Assembly (NCBI RefSeq): GCF_002000545.1
Contig: NZ_MLHL01000031.1
Coordinates: 1-64,000, forward strand
DNA: 64,000 bases
Source of the DNA: Rodentibacter trehalosifermentans
Lineage (GTDB): Bacteria > Pseudomonadota > Gammaproteobacteria > Enterobacterales > Pasteurellaceae
Direction of reading: 5' to 3'
A program made the translations under genes and the position numbers. The notes beneath the pieces were generated by a model. The model made no database searches, had not been told where the DNA came from, and saw only the letters and a list, made by a program, of their open reading frames with translations. Below are positions 9,885 to 20,007 of this stretch, piece after piece; within the stretch, counting starts at the first letter, position 1; the number at the start of each line of letters is the position of its first letter.

Positions 9885-10703
9885 TTATTTTGCGTTCCAC
9901 TCAGGCACGGCGTTTTTGAATTTGCTTGAGTCCACGACAGGGCCGTCTTCCGCCACATTATACACGCCGTTTAAATTTGCTTCGACAGCACGAACGGTGG
10001 CATCAACCAATGCGTTTACATGAATGCCCGCATAGCCTTCCGGTGCAGTATCAAAGCCTGATTTACCGCCATAGATCCAGCCATAGCGTAAAACAACTGG
10101 GGTGAATTTGCCCGCTAATGTTTGCGTTTCCAATGATTTGATTGATTTGATTGATTCACCATAGAGAGCATCATTTTCATCATACCATTCCCCTTCTTCC
10201 GTCACCGAGTGATCACTTGGGGCATAATACATAAAACTTTGTGCGATATATTTTTTCACACCGGCTTTTTCTGCCGCCGCAACTAAATTTTTTGTTCCTT
10301 CAATGCGAATTTTACTATCACGTTTTAGCCCTTCTTCCATTTCTTCTTCTTTCAACCCTTTTGGTAAGGAAGAAAGCTCATTAATCACCACATCGGGTTT
10401 TGCCTCCACAACGGCTTGTTCTAACGCTGCGGCATTAAACACATCCACCACAACGGGAACAACGCCCATTTCTTCAAGGACTTTAGCCTTATTTTCACTG
10501 CGTGTCGTGCCATAAACTTTGTAGCCTTTTTCTACCAAGGTTTTGCTTAACGGCTCGCCAATAACACCGGTCGCTCCGGCTAAGAAAACCACTTTCGGTT
10601 TCGCTTGTTCAACGTTTTCGCCCGAATTTTTCTCATTACAAGCCGCCAAAACGAAGGCAGAGGCAGCAAGTGCGGTTAATTTTAAAAATGTTTTTTTCAT
10701 CAT
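9885..10703 (-). CDS. Putative lipoprotein with NAD(P)-binding epimerase/SDR fold
   Basis: The protein (272 residues) starts with a lipoprotein signal ending LAAC (Cys 22) and continues directly into an extended short-chain dehydrogenase-type Rossmann fold. The nucleotide-binding loop GATGVIGEPL and VVVDVFNAAAL are visible. The usual YxxxK catalytic pair is not clear; the nearest segment is YGESIKSIKS. A soluble cofactor-dependent fold sent out of the cytoplasm is unusual, so the function is unknown. Two adjacent ATGs exist; the second (10700) has better spacing from AGGAG. Three near-copies of a 9-base unit at 10134-10156 encode the SIKSIKS segment. An uptake signal lies in the signal-peptide region. 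Confidence 0.75.
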   Translation of the reverse strand: MMKKTFLKLTALAASAFVLAACNEKNSGENVEQAKPKVVFLAGATGVIGEPLSKTLVEKGYKVYGTTRSENKAKVLEEMGVVPVVVDVFNAAALEQAVVEAKPDVVINELSSLPKGLKEEEMEEGLKRDSKIRIEGTKNLVAAAEKAGVKKYIAQSFMYYAPSDHSVTEEGEWYDENDALYGESIKSIKSLETQTLAGKFTPVVLRYGWIYGGKSGFDTAPEGYAGIHVNALVDATVRAVEANLNGVYNVAEDGPVVDSSKFKNAVPEWNAK

Positions 10704-10895
10704 AAAACTCCTATTTCATCTAAAAAGCCGAAGATTATAATGAGTGAGGAAAAACATACAAGACGAATCTTGCGACCCAACTAGGTGAAAAATATTGAGT
10801 ATTTCACTGCAGCTTGCTTTTTTATGTATTCTCTTTGCGAACCCTGGCAAAATATGGTACTTTTCCGCCGCAGATTTGAACTATCAAAATAAAAT

Positions 10896-11798
10896 ATGAG
10901 TGACGAACAACAAAATTTAACGCAATCGGAAAATAACAAAAAATCTTTTTTTCAATCTTTATTCGGTCGCTTTTTTCAAGGTGAGTTAAAAAATCGTGAA
11001 GAACTTGTGGAAGTGATCCGCGATTCCGAGCAAAACGATTTAATCGATCAAAACACCCGCGAAATGATTGAGGGGGTAATGGAAATTGCCGAGCTTCGTG
11101 TACGTGATATTATGATTCCCCGCTCTCAAATTATTTTTATCAAAGAAGAACAAGATTTAAATGCCTGTCTGAGCACCATTATTGAATCTGCCCACTCCCG
11201 TTTTCCGGTGATCGCCGATGCCGATGATCGGGATAATATCGCCGGTATTTTGCATGCTAAAGATTTATTGAGATTCCTACGCGAAGATGCGGAAGAATTT
11301 GATATGGCAAAACTTTTACGCCCGGCGGTGATCGTGCCGGAAAGTAAACGCGTTGATCGTATGTTAAAAGATTTCCGTTCAGAACGTTTTCATATGGCGA
11401 TTGTGGTGGATGAGTTTGGTGCGGTATCCGGATTGGTGACCATTGAAGATATTTTGGAACAGATTGTGGGCGATATTGAAGATGAATTTGATGAGGAAGA
11501 AATTGCCGATATCCGCCAACTTTCCCGCCACGCCTATGCGGTGCGTGCATTGACGGATATTGATGATTTTAATGAACACTTTAATACGAATTTTGATGAT
11601 GAAGAAGTAGATACCATTGGCGGTCTTGTTATGCAAGCCTTCGGTTATTTACCGAAACGTGGTGAGGAAGTCGTTTTAGGCAATCTTCAATTTAAAGTCA
11701 CCTCCGCAGACAGCCGCCGTTTGATCCAGTTGCGTGTGACGGTGCCGGACGAGCATTTGTCGGATATGGCGACAATAATAGAAGAAAAAACCGAGTAA
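10896..11798 (+). CDS. corC: CorC/HlyC-family CBS-domain protein
   Basis: This 300-residue protein has a CBS-domain pair (from about residue 65, [16 protein letters not shown], to about 190) and a C-terminal CorC_HlyC transporter-associated domain ending in RVTVPDE. It lacks the membrane DUF21 domain, so it is cytoplasmic, like E. coli CorC (YbeX), which has been linked to magnesium/cobalt efflux and ribosome maturation. It lies 25 bp upstream of lnt, as in other gammaproteobacteria, and the pair is probably co-transcribed. Confidence 0.9.
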   Translation: MSDEQQNLTQSENNKKSFFQSLFGRFFQGELKNREELVEVIRDSEQNDLIDQNTREMIEGVMEIAELRVRDIMIPRSQIIFIKEEQDLNACLSTIIESAHSRFPVIADADDRDNIAGILHAKDLLRFLREDAEEFDMAKLLRPAVIVPESKRVDRMLKDFRSERFHMAIVVDEFGAVSGLVTIEDILEQIVGDIEDEFDEEEIADIRQLSRHAYAVRALTDIDDFNEHFNTNFDDEEVDTIGGLVMQAFGYLPKRGEEVVLGNLQFKVTSADSRRLIQLRVTVPDEHLSDMATIIEEKTE

Positions 11799-11823
11799 TT
11801 TCCTTGAACGGATAGTTTCCCCA

Positions 11824-13362
11824 ATGAAAAATTTATTGACTTATTTCATTGCGATGGTCTCCGGTATTGCCGGTGTCTTTGCTTTCTCCCCTTTTGATTA
11901 TTGGGGAATGGCGTATGTATCGCTAATTGGGCTACTTTATGTGGCAAAAACTGCGAAAAAATCCACCGCACTTTGGGGCTCATTCTTATGGGCGATGGGC
12001 TTTTTTTGTTTTGGCGTGAGCTGGTTGAATGTCAGCATTCATCAATTTGGCGGTGCCTCTCTGGGCGTGAGCTATCTCCTTGTGGGTTTGCTTTCCGCCT
12101 ATCTCGCCCTCTATCCGATGCTTTTCACCTACCTTGTGCAACGTTTCCAAGTGCAAAGTGCGGTGATTTTTGCGGTAATTTGGACGTTCACAGAATTTTT
12201 ACGGGGTTGGATTTTCACCGGTTTCCCTTGGTTACAGTTTGGTTACACTCAAATTGATAGCCCGTTTTCAGGTATTGCCCCAATATTCGGTGTTGACGGA
12301 TTAACTTTCTTTACCGTTTGGGCAAGTGCGGTCATTTTTAATGGCATTTTGGTGTTATTTAAAGAAAAAAATAGCAAATTATTATCGGCGAGTGCTTTAT
12401 TGCTTGTCGTTGTTGGTAGCTTGGCGACTTATGCGCAAAAAATCACGTTTATAAAATCCATTGAAGATAAAGCCTTAACCATAACCCTTGCACAGGGCAA
12501 TATTGAGCAAAACCTCAAATGGGATCCGGCGTATTTTTATTCCACATTGGAAATTTATCAAAAATTAATCGCAGAAAATTTGGGGAAAAGTGATTTGATT
12601 GTGCTGCCGGAATCTGCCTTGCCGACATTGGAAAATAATATTGTGCCATTTTTTGAAAGCCTTGATCGTGTGGCAAAAGAAAAAGGCACGGAGATTATGA
12701 TTGGCACGGTGTATCAAGATGCGGAATCCGGCAAATTGCTTAATTCCATTGTGACCGCGGGCAATCCAGATTTTCCCTATCAACTCTCAACGGAAAACCG
12801 TTATAACAAACATCATTTAGTGCCTTTTGGCGAATATGTCCCACTAGAAAATTGGCTACGCCCATTAAATTCCGTGTTTAATTTGCCGATGTCAGCTTTT
12901 CAAAGCGGTGAGGTAATACAGCCCGCTTTAATGGCAAAAGGGCGGTCATTTTCGCCGGCAATTTGTTATGAAATTATTTTTGGTGAGCAAGTTCGCAAAA
13001 ATTTGAAAAAAGACACGGATTTCTTACTGACGATCTCTAATGATGCGTGGTTTGGTGATTCAATCGGACCGTGGCAACATTTACAAATGGCGAGAATGCG
13101 GGCATTGGAGTTGGGGAAACCTTTAATTCGAGCCACAAACACCGGTATTTCCGTGTTTATTGGGGCAAAGGGGGAAATTTTAGCCCAAGCACCACAATTT
13201 GTGGAAACCACATTGATGCATAACATTGCGCCAACGGAAGGCAAAACGCCTTATGCGGTGTTGGGGAATATACCGCTTTACGGTTTATCGTTGTTGTTTT
13301 TAATGTTGCGTGGTCTGATGATGTTAGTACATCGTCGTATGAACCTTTTGTTAAAACCATAG
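11824..13362 (+). CDS. lnt: Apolipoprotein N-acyltransferase Lnt
   Basis: Lnt adds the third acyl chain to the N-terminal cysteine of lipoproteins, on the periplasmic side of the inner membrane. The 512-residue protein has about six membrane segments, then a nitrilase domain. The catalytic triad is visible as Glu in VLPESALPT, Lys in RYNKHHLVPFGEYVP, and Cys in PAICYEIIFGE. Substrates in this window include BamC, BamE and the Rossmann-fold lipoprotein. Co-transcription with corC is likely. Two uptake signals lie within the gene. Confidence 0.96.
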   Translation: MKNLLTYFIAMVSGIAGVFAFSPFDYWGMAYVSLIGLLYVAKTAKKSTALWGSFLWAMGFFCFGVSWLNVSIHQFGGASLGVSYLLVGLLSAYLALYPMLFTYLVQRFQVQSAVIFAVIWTFTEFLRGWIFTGFPWLQFGYTQIDSPFSGIAPIFGVDGLTFFTVWASAVIFNGILVLFKEKNSKLLSASALLLVVVGSLATYAQKITFIKSIEDKALTITLAQGNIEQNLKWDPAYFYSTLEIYQKLIAENLGKSDLIVLPESALPTLENNIVPFFESLDRVAKEKGTEIMIGTVYQDAESGKLLNSIVTAGNPDFPYQLSTENRYNKHHLVPFGEYVPLENWLRPLNSVFNLPMSAFQSGEVIQPALMAKGRSFSPAICYEIIFGEQVRKNLKKDTDFLLTISNDAWFGDSIGPWQHLQMARMRALELGKPLIRATNTGISVFIGAKGEILAQAPQFVETTLMHNIAPTEGKTPYAVLGNIPLYGLSLLFLMLRGLMMLVHRRMNLLLKP

Positions 13363-13457
13363 TCAAAACGACCGCACTTTTTACGATGGGCTTAATCCAT
13401 TACAAATTGAATATTATCGGTGGTGTAAATCACCATCATTGAAAGAATGAGATTTTA

Positions 13458-14252
13458 ATGAATCAAAATCTAATTGAAGTAAAAAACCTTACCTTTAAAC
13501 GGGGGGAACGGGTGATTTACGATAACCTGAATTTAAAAGTCCAAAAGGGCAAGATTACGGCAATTATGGGGCCGTCAGGAATCGGAAAAACCACGTTACT
13601 GAAATTAATTGGTGGGCAATTACAAGCAGAGAAAGGTGAAATTTGGTTTGATGATAAAGATATTTGTCGTCTTTCCAATCGAGAATTATACGAAGTGCGT
13701 AAACGTATGGGAATGTTGTTTCAATCCGGTGCACTTTTCACGGATATTTCTACCTTTGATAATGTAGCGTTTCCTATTCGGGAGCATACCCGCTTGCCGG
13801 AAAGTTTAATTCGTCAGATTGTGTTGATGAAATTGGAAGCCGTTGGATTGCGTGGTGCCGCACAATTAATGCCTTCCGAGCTTTCAGGCGGTATGGCACG
13901 TCGTGCCGCTTTAGCGAGAGCTATTGCACTCGATCCCGATTTGATTATGTTTGACGAACCTTTTACGGGACAAGATCCCATCAGTATGGGCGTGATTGTG
14001 AGTTTAATTAAGCGATTAAATGAAGCTCTCAATTTGACCTCCATTGTTGTTTCCCATGATGTGCAGGAGGTGTTAAGCATCGCAGATTACGCCTATATTA
14101 TTGCGGATAAACGCGTGATTGCAGAGGGCACTTCCGAACAATTATTGGCGAGCCAAGATCCGCAGGTTTTACAATTCTTAAAAGGCGAGGCGGACGGCCC
14201 GGTGAGATTTCATTATCCGGCTGAAAATTATGTGGAGGAATTATTCCAATGA
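13458..14252 (+). CDS. mlaF: Phospholipid ABC transporter ATP-binding protein MlaF
   Basis: MlaF powers the Mla system, which maintains outer-membrane lipid asymmetry by moving phospholipid between the MlaC carrier and the inner membrane. The 264-residue ATPase has Walker [10 protein letters not shown], a modified signature [17 protein letters not shown] and Walker [13 protein letters not shown], all typical of MlaF. It begins a tight operon mlaFEDCB-ibaG-murA; its stop overlaps the mlaE start by four bases. Confidence 0.96.
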   Translation: MNQNLIEVKNLTFKRGERVIYDNLNLKVQKGKITAIMGPSGIGKTTLLKLIGGQLQAEKGEIWFDDKDICRLSNRELYEVRKRMGMLFQSGALFTDISTFDNVAFPIREHTRLPESLIRQIVLMKLEAVGLRGAAQLMPSELSGGMARRAALARAIALDPDLIMFDEPFTGQDPISMGVIVSLIKRLNEALNLTSIVVSHDVQEVLSIADYAYIIADKRVIAEGTSEQLLASQDPQVLQFLKGEADGPVRFHYPAENYVEELFQ

Positions 14253-15034
14253 TCGTTGAAACAATTTCTTCGCTTGGGCGTAAGGTAATCCGCTTTTTCC
14301 GTGCGTTGGGGCGGGCCGGTTTTATGCTGTTTGGGGCGTTGGTGGGAAAACCTCAAGTTCGCCAACATTTTCCATTGTTAATTAAGCAATTGCATGTTTT
14401 GGGTGTGCAATCGCTGTTGATCATCTTGCTTTCCGGTTTGTTTATCGGAATGGTGTTGGGCTTGCAGGGTTATGTGGTGTTGGTAGATTTTTCTGCCGAG
14501 ACCAGCCTTGGGCAACTGGTGGCATTGTCGCTTTTGCGGGAATTAGGTCCTGTGGTGACCGCACTTTTATTCGCCGGTCGTGCCGGTTCTGCATTGACGG
14601 CGGAAATCGGTTTAATGAAAGCGACCGAACAACTTTCCAGTCTTGAAATGATGGCGGTAGATCCATTGCGTCGGGTGATAGCCCCACGTTTTTGGGCAGG
14701 TATTATTGCAATGCCGATCCTTTCTATTATTTTTATTGCGATCGGTATTTGGGGCGGATCACTGGTTGGTGTTGATTGGAAAGGGGTTGATGCCGGCAGT
14801 TTTTGGTCGGTGATGCAAAATTCCGTAAGCTGGGGCTATGACATTTTTAACGGACTGATTAAAAGTCTGTTTTTTGCAATGGCTGTAGTGTGGATTGCAT
14901 TATTTAACGGCTATGATTGTGTCCCAACTTCGGAAGGGATTAGTCAAGCCACAACTCGAACCGTTGTACACGCTTCGTTAGTGGTACTCGGATTAGATTT
15001 CATCTTAACTGCCATTATGTTTGGGGCAGGTTAA
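14249..15034 (+). CDS. mlaE: Phospholipid ABC transporter permease MlaE
   Basis: MlaE is the inner-membrane permease of the Mla complex. The 261-residue protein shows the permease-family core [21 protein letters not shown] and the [11 protein letters not shown] coupling-helix region contacting MlaF. About five hydrophobic segments are visible. The start overlaps mlaF (ATGA), pointing to translational coupling; mlaD follows after 12 bp. Confidence 0.96.
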   Translation: MIVETISSLGRKVIRFFRALGRAGFMLFGALVGKPQVRQHFPLLIKQLHVLGVQSLLIILLSGLFIGMVLGLQGYVVLVDFSAETSLGQLVALSLLRELGPVVTALLFAGRAGSALTAEIGLMKATEQLSSLEMMAVDPLRRVIAPRFWAGIIAMPILSIIFIAIGIWGGSLVGVDWKGVDAGSFWSVMQNSVSWGYDIFNGLIKSLFFAMAVVWIALFNGYDCVPTSEGISQATTRTVVHASLVVLGLDFILTAIMFGAG

Positions 15035-15046
15035 AAGGATATTTTT

Positions 15047-15553
15047 ATGCGACAAAATGTTAAATATGAATTTTGGGTCGGATTATTTTTATTACTCGGT
15101 ATTGGTGCTCTCGTGTTTTTAGGTTTACGTGTGGCAAATGTGCAAGGGTTCGGTGAGAATAAATCTTATATCGTGACGGCAACTTTTGATAACATCGGCG
15201 GACTAAAAGTCCGTGCCCCATTAAAAGTTGGAGGTGTAGTAATTGGGCGGGTCAGCAGCATTGAATTAGACGAGAAAACCTATTTGCCGAAAGTGAATAT
15301 TGCGATTAATGAAGAATATAATGAAATTCCGGAAAACAGCTCCCTGTCCATTAAAACCTCAGGGTTATTGGGGGAGCAATATATCGCATTAACAATGGGA
15401 TTTGATGACGGCGAAACCGCAATGTTAAAAAACGGCAGTCAAATACAGGACACTAAATCCGCCATGGTATTGGAAGATCTGATCGGTCAATTCCTTTATG
15501 GTGATAAAAAAACGGAAGGTAATGTGGAAAACACAGAACCGGCAGCACAATAA
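15047..15553 (+). CDS. mlaD: MCE-domain phospholipid-binding protein MlaD
   Basis: MlaD is anchored by one N-terminal membrane helix (about residues 10-28) and displays an MCE domain in the periplasm, where a hexameric ring forms a lipid channel over MlaE. The MCE core ATFDNIGGLKVRAPLKVGG is at about residues 45-63, followed by SGLLGEQYIALTMG. The 168-residue length is close to E. coli MlaD (183). It lies between mlaE and mlaC. Confidence 0.95.
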   Translation: MRQNVKYEFWVGLFLLLGIGALVFLGLRVANVQGFGENKSYIVTATFDNIGGLKVRAPLKVGGVVIGRVSSIELDEKTYLPKVNIAINEEYNEIPENSSLSIKTSGLLGEQYIALTMGFDDGETAMLKNGSQIQDTKSAMVLEDLIGQFLYGDKKTEGNVENTEPAAQ

Positions 15554-15578
15554 GCACAACCTTTAATTTAGGAGATTT

Positions 15579-16226
15579 ATGATGAAACTCACTCAGTTTA
15601 AAAGATGGTTTGCCATTTTAACCTTTGCAATGACCGCACTTTTTGTTGCCCGCTCAGCAGTGGCGGCGACAAGCCCTTATGTTTTAATGCAGCAGGCATC
15701 GGATAAATTGTTTGCCGATATTAAAAACAATCAGGCAAAAATTAAACAAAATCCAAACTATTTGCGTACGATTGTACGTAATGATTTATTACCTTATGTG
15801 CAAGTGAACTATGCGGGTTCCTTGGTGTTAGGCTCACACTTTAAATCCACCACACCGGAACAACGTGAGAAGTTTTTCAAAGCCTTTGGGGATTTTATTG
15901 AACAAGCCTATGCGCAGGTGTTAACCGCATACAGCAACCAAAACATTCAAATCGAGCCGGCAAAAGAAGTAGGCGATAAAAACTTGGTGAGTATTCGTGT
16001 CAATATTATCCAAAATGGGGGGGCTGCACCGATTAAATTGGATTTTAAATGGCGTAAAAACAGTAAAACTGGTGAATGGCAAGCCTATGATATGGTGGCT
16101 GAAGGGGTAAGTATGGTAGTGACCAAACAGAATGAATGGAGCGGTATTTTACGCCAACAAGGAATTGATGCCTTAACCGCACAAATTCAAAAATCTGCCG
16201 CTCAACCTGTAACCTTAAGTAAATAA
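15579..16226 (+). CDS. mlaC: Periplasmic phospholipid-binding protein MlaC
   Basis: MlaC shuttles phospholipid across the periplasm between the outer-membrane component MlaA and MlaFEDB. The 215-residue protein has a signal peptide (cleavage probably after AVA near residue 30) and the conserved segment WQAYDMVAEGVSMV. No mlaA is in this window, in keeping with its usual separate location. The ribosome-binding site is AGGAG. Confidence 0.95.
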   Translation: MMKLTQFKRWFAILTFAMTALFVARSAVAATSPYVLMQQASDKLFADIKNNQAKIKQNPNYLRTIVRNDLLPYVQVNYAGSLVLGSHFKSTTPEQREKFFKAFGDFIEQAYAQVLTAYSNQNIQIEPAKEVGDKNLVSIRVNIIQNGGAAPIKLDFKWRKNSKTGEWQAYDMVAEGVSMVVTKQNEWSGILRQQGIDALTAQIQKSAAQPVTLSK

Positions 16227-16230
16227 TCCC

Positions 16231-16566
16231 ATGGCGACATTAAATTGGGATTTGACCCAAAACAATGATAAGATAGCGCTCCGATTTTTTGGGGAGCTAT
16301 CTCGTAACACGTTGTTACCTTTATGGCAGCAACGTGCTTCTTTTTTATCTGAAAGTAAGTTAAATCAGCCGATTATCGAATGGGATTTAACAGAGATAAC
16401 AAAAATTGATTCTGCCGGTTTTGCATTGCTTTGTGATTTTTTGCATGATAGTCAAAAGTTACCAAACAAAACGGTGTATTTGGTTAATCCTCCCCAACAA
16501 TTATTGACCTTAGCTGATTTAGTCAATTTATCAGAATGGATCACTGCTTTTATCGGCCGTCATTAA
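16231..16566 (+). CDS. mlaB: STAS-domain protein MlaB
   Basis: MlaB is a small cytoplasmic STAS-domain subunit that stabilises MlaF. The 111-residue protein carries the STAS core WDLTEITKIDSAGFALLCDF at about residues 50-69, with the usual Ser after Asp. It begins 4 bp after mlaC and is followed 13 bp later by ibaG. Confidence 0.92.
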   Translation: MATLNWDLTQNNDKIALRFFGELSRNTLLPLWQQRASFLSESKLNQPIIEWDLTEITKIDSAGFALLCDFLHDSQKLPNKTVYLVNPPQQLLTLADLVNLSEWITAFIGRH

Positions 16567-16579
16567 AATGGAAATCTAA

Positions 16580-16837
16580 ATGGAACTGAAAGAAATCGAA
16601 CGAATTTTAAAAGAATCTTTAAATGTTGATGAAGTGTACGCACAAGGTGAAAATGCTCATTTTGGGGTGATTGTGGTGAGCGATGAACTGGCTGCGCTCT
16701 CTAAATTAAAACAACAACAAGCGGTTTATGCCCCTCTTATGCCTTACTTTAGCACCGGTGAAATTCATGCTTTAACCATAAAAACCTACACCACCGAAAA
16801 GTGGAAAAGGGATCGTCTTCTACATCAATTCAGTTAA
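16580..16837 (+). CDS. ibaG: BolA-family protein IbaG
   Basis: This 85-residue BolA-like protein is the homologue of E. coli IbaG (YrbA), which binds glutaredoxin-type [2Fe-2S] partners and is linked to acid stress. The conserved BolA histidine is in STGEIHALTIKTY. It lies between mlaB and murA, the same position as in E. coli. Confidence 0.92.
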   Translation: MELKEIERILKESLNVDEVYAQGENAHFGVIVVSDELAALSKLKQQQAVYAPLMPYFSTGEIHALTIKTYTTEKWKRDRLLHQFS

Positions 16838-16841
16838 ATAA

Positions 16842-18140
<1,299 letters not shown>

Positions 18141-18161
18141 TCATTTCTCCTGATAGAGAGT

Positions 18162-18194
18162 AGGAAAGAGCGGTTAAATTTAACCGCTCTTTCC
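18162..18194 (+). terminator. Hairpin after murA
   Basis: A 13-bp stem (18162-18174 with 18182-18194, GGAAAGAGCGGTT and its complement) follows murA by about 20 bp. There is no good T run after it. The right arm is made of the leftover coding DNA of the gene remnant at 18180-18230. Confidence 0.6.
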
Positions 18195-18230
18195 CGTTTA
18201 ATGGAGATTAAATTTGAACGGGAAGGATGA
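18180..18230 (+). pseudogene. 3' remnant of a cyclophilin-like gene
   Basis: In one frame this stretch reads LTALSRLMEIKFEREG and a TGA stop. The intact cyclophilin-like gene at 56822-57223 ends LTALSRATMIKFEREE and TGA. DNA identity continues past both stops to the uptake signal (about 18231-18279 against 57224-57281). No other part of the gene is recognisable upstream, where murA and its hairpin intervene. It is best read as the tail of a deleted second copy. Confidence 0.7.
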
Positions 18231-18303
18231 TTGGTATTTTATAAATTGATGATCTATTTCCTGTTAAAGTGCGGTCAGTTTTTTTATATTTTTTGGAGTA
18301 ACA

Positions 18304-19908
18304 ATGAATAAATTTTCCCTTTCTATATTTTCTCTCGCCATACTTGGTATTTCCCAGTCTGCTTTGGCAGAAGCGTCCCCAAATTCAACTGTTTTCAATG
18401 AGGCACAATGTCTTGCATTGAAGGCTTCATCTATTTTTGATACAGAGATTCAAAAAGTGGAATGGAATGCCGGTGGCGAAGTGCCGGCGGATAGAATGTC
18501 AGAACTTACCGGTGGTGCAAAGCAAAGCCTAAGAGCGGGTTCCCATTGTATTGTGGAAGGCGAGATTGCAGCGCGAACAGGGGCGGACGGCAAGCACTAC
18601 GGTATTAAATTCCAGCTGCGTTTGCCTGAAAATTGGAACAATAAATTCCTGTTCCAAGGGGGCGGTGGGCTTGATGGTTTTGTTGCGCCTGCGGTGGGCG
18701 CTATTCCGGTTCGCACCTCAACGGCAACGCCTGCGTTAATGCGTGGCTATGCGGTGATGTCAATGGATTCAGGCCACCCAACGCCGACACCTGATTTTGG
18801 GGCGGATCAGCAGGCGCGTCTTGATTATGCCTATCAAGCCATCGGCAAGGCAACGCCTGTGGCGAAACAGTTAATTCAAACCGCTTATCAACAAAAAGCG
18901 AAACACCATTATTTTATGGGGTGCTCAAATGGTGGACGTGCCGCGATGATGGCAGCACAACGTTATCCACTTGAATTTGATGGTGTGATTGCGGCGAATC
19001 CCGGTTTTCGCCTTTCCCGCGCAGCGGTGGCGGAACAATGGGATAATCAGCAGCTGATGAAAATTGCCCCAACGAACGAAAAAGGTGAGAAAATTTTTGC
19101 CAATGCCTTAACTCAAGTGGATTTGGATAAAGTCGTCAACGGGGTGTTGGCACAATGCGATGCCAAAGACGGCTTGAAAGACGGCATTATCAATGGGTGG
19201 GAAAAATGTGATTTCACACCGGATTCTTTGGATTTGCCAAAAGAAAAAATTTCCGTATTGAAAGCGATTTTTGAGGGGGCAAAAAATAGTCACGGCGAAC
19301 AAATTTATAGCGGTTGGTATTATGATTCAGGTATCAACCAAGAAGGCTGGCGTTCTTGGAAATTGGGCGATTCTCAAACTGCTGAGCCTAATGCCCGCAA
19401 CATTGTGCTTTCCGGTGGCTCAATGACCTACTATTTTATGACTCCGATGCAGCCTGATTTTGACTTGATGAAATTTGATTTCGATAAAGATACACCGCGA
19501 GTTTATCAAACCGGCGCCATCAACGATGCCATTTCCACGGATTTAAGTAGTTTCAAAGCCAACGGCGGTAAATTAATCGTAGTGACAGGGGCGTCAGACC
19601 CGGTGTTTTCCGCCAAAGACCAAGTGGCTTGGTTCAATGCGTTACAAAACGACACCCAAAGTGCGGACAAATTTTCCCGACTTTTCGTCGCCCCGGGGCT
19701 TACCCATTGCGGTGGCGGCAACGGTTTGGATGATTTCGACCCATTAACCGCATTAGAACAATGGCACGACAACAACCAAGCCCCTGAGAGTTTGCTTGCC
19801 AAAAGCAAAACCTACCCAAATAAACAAATGCCAATTTGTGCCTATCCTAAAGTGGCAACTTATATCGGTGGCGATGAAAATAAAGCGACAAGTTTTGAAT
19901 GTCGTTAA
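18304..19908 (+). CDS. Secreted tannase/feruloyl-esterase-family hydrolase
   Basis: The 534-residue protein has a Sec signal peptide (cleavage likely after ALA near residue 22) and belongs to the tannase/feruloyl esterase alpha/beta-hydrolase family. The family's CS-D-HC arrangement is visible: Cys207-Ser208 in MGCSNGGRAAM, Asp in TGASDPVFS and His-Cys in LTHCGGG, where the cysteines would form a disulfide beside the catalytic triad. The substrate is an ester, perhaps of a plant phenolic, but is unproven; such enzymes are not a usual part of Haemophilus metabolism. The gene stands alone, after the cyclophilin-like remnant and before a terminator. Confidence 0.85.
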   Translation: MNKFSLSIFSLAILGISQSALAEASPNSTVFNEAQCLALKASSIFDTEIQKVEWNAGGEVPADRMSELTGGAKQSLRAGSHCIVEGEIAARTGADGKHYGIKFQLRLPENWNNKFLFQGGGGLDGFVAPAVGAIPVRTSTATPALMRGYAVMSMDSGHPTPTPDFGADQQARLDYAYQAIGKATPVAKQLIQTAYQQKAKHHYFMGCSNGGRAAMMAAQRYPLEFDGVIAANPGFRLSRAAVAEQWDNQQLMKIAPTNEKGEKIFANALTQVDLDKVVNGVLAQCDAKDGLKDGIINGWEKCDFTPDSLDLPKEKISVLKAIFEGAKNSHGEQIYSGWYYDSGINQEGWRSWKLGDSQTAEPNARNIVLSGGSMTYYFMTPMQPDFDLMKFDFDKDTPRVYQTGAINDAISTDLSSFKANGGKLIVVTGASDPVFSAKDQVAWFNALQNDTQSADKFSRLFVAPGLTHCGGGNGLDDFDPLTALEQWHDNNQAPESLLAKSKTYPNKQMPICAYPKVATYIGGDENKATSFECR

Positions 19909-19910
19909 TT

Positions 19911-19939
19911 AAAAAATGGCCGCAAGTGCGGTCATTTTT
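19911..19939 (+). terminator. Terminator of the tannase-type gene with uptake signal
   Basis: AATGGCCGCA pairs imperfectly with TGCGGTCATT, followed by TTTT. The right arm contains the uptake signal AAGTGCGGT. Confidence 0.65.
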
Positions 19940-19958
19940 ATGTGCGTTTTATCTTCCA

Positions 19959-19988
19959 CAAAAAATGCGGCGATTTTCAGCCGCACTT
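19959..19988 (-). terminator. Terminator of cysK
   Basis: On the minus strand TGCGGC (19985-19980) pairs with GCCGCA (19971-19966), followed by a T run (complement of 19965-19959). It faces the terminator of the convergent gene. Confidence 0.75.
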
Positions 19989-20007
19989 TGTGATTGATGA
20001 AATGATA

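Noticed and set aside
19657-19665. AAAGTGCGGACAA as an uptake signal
   Set aside because: It lacks the final T of the AAGTGCGGT core.
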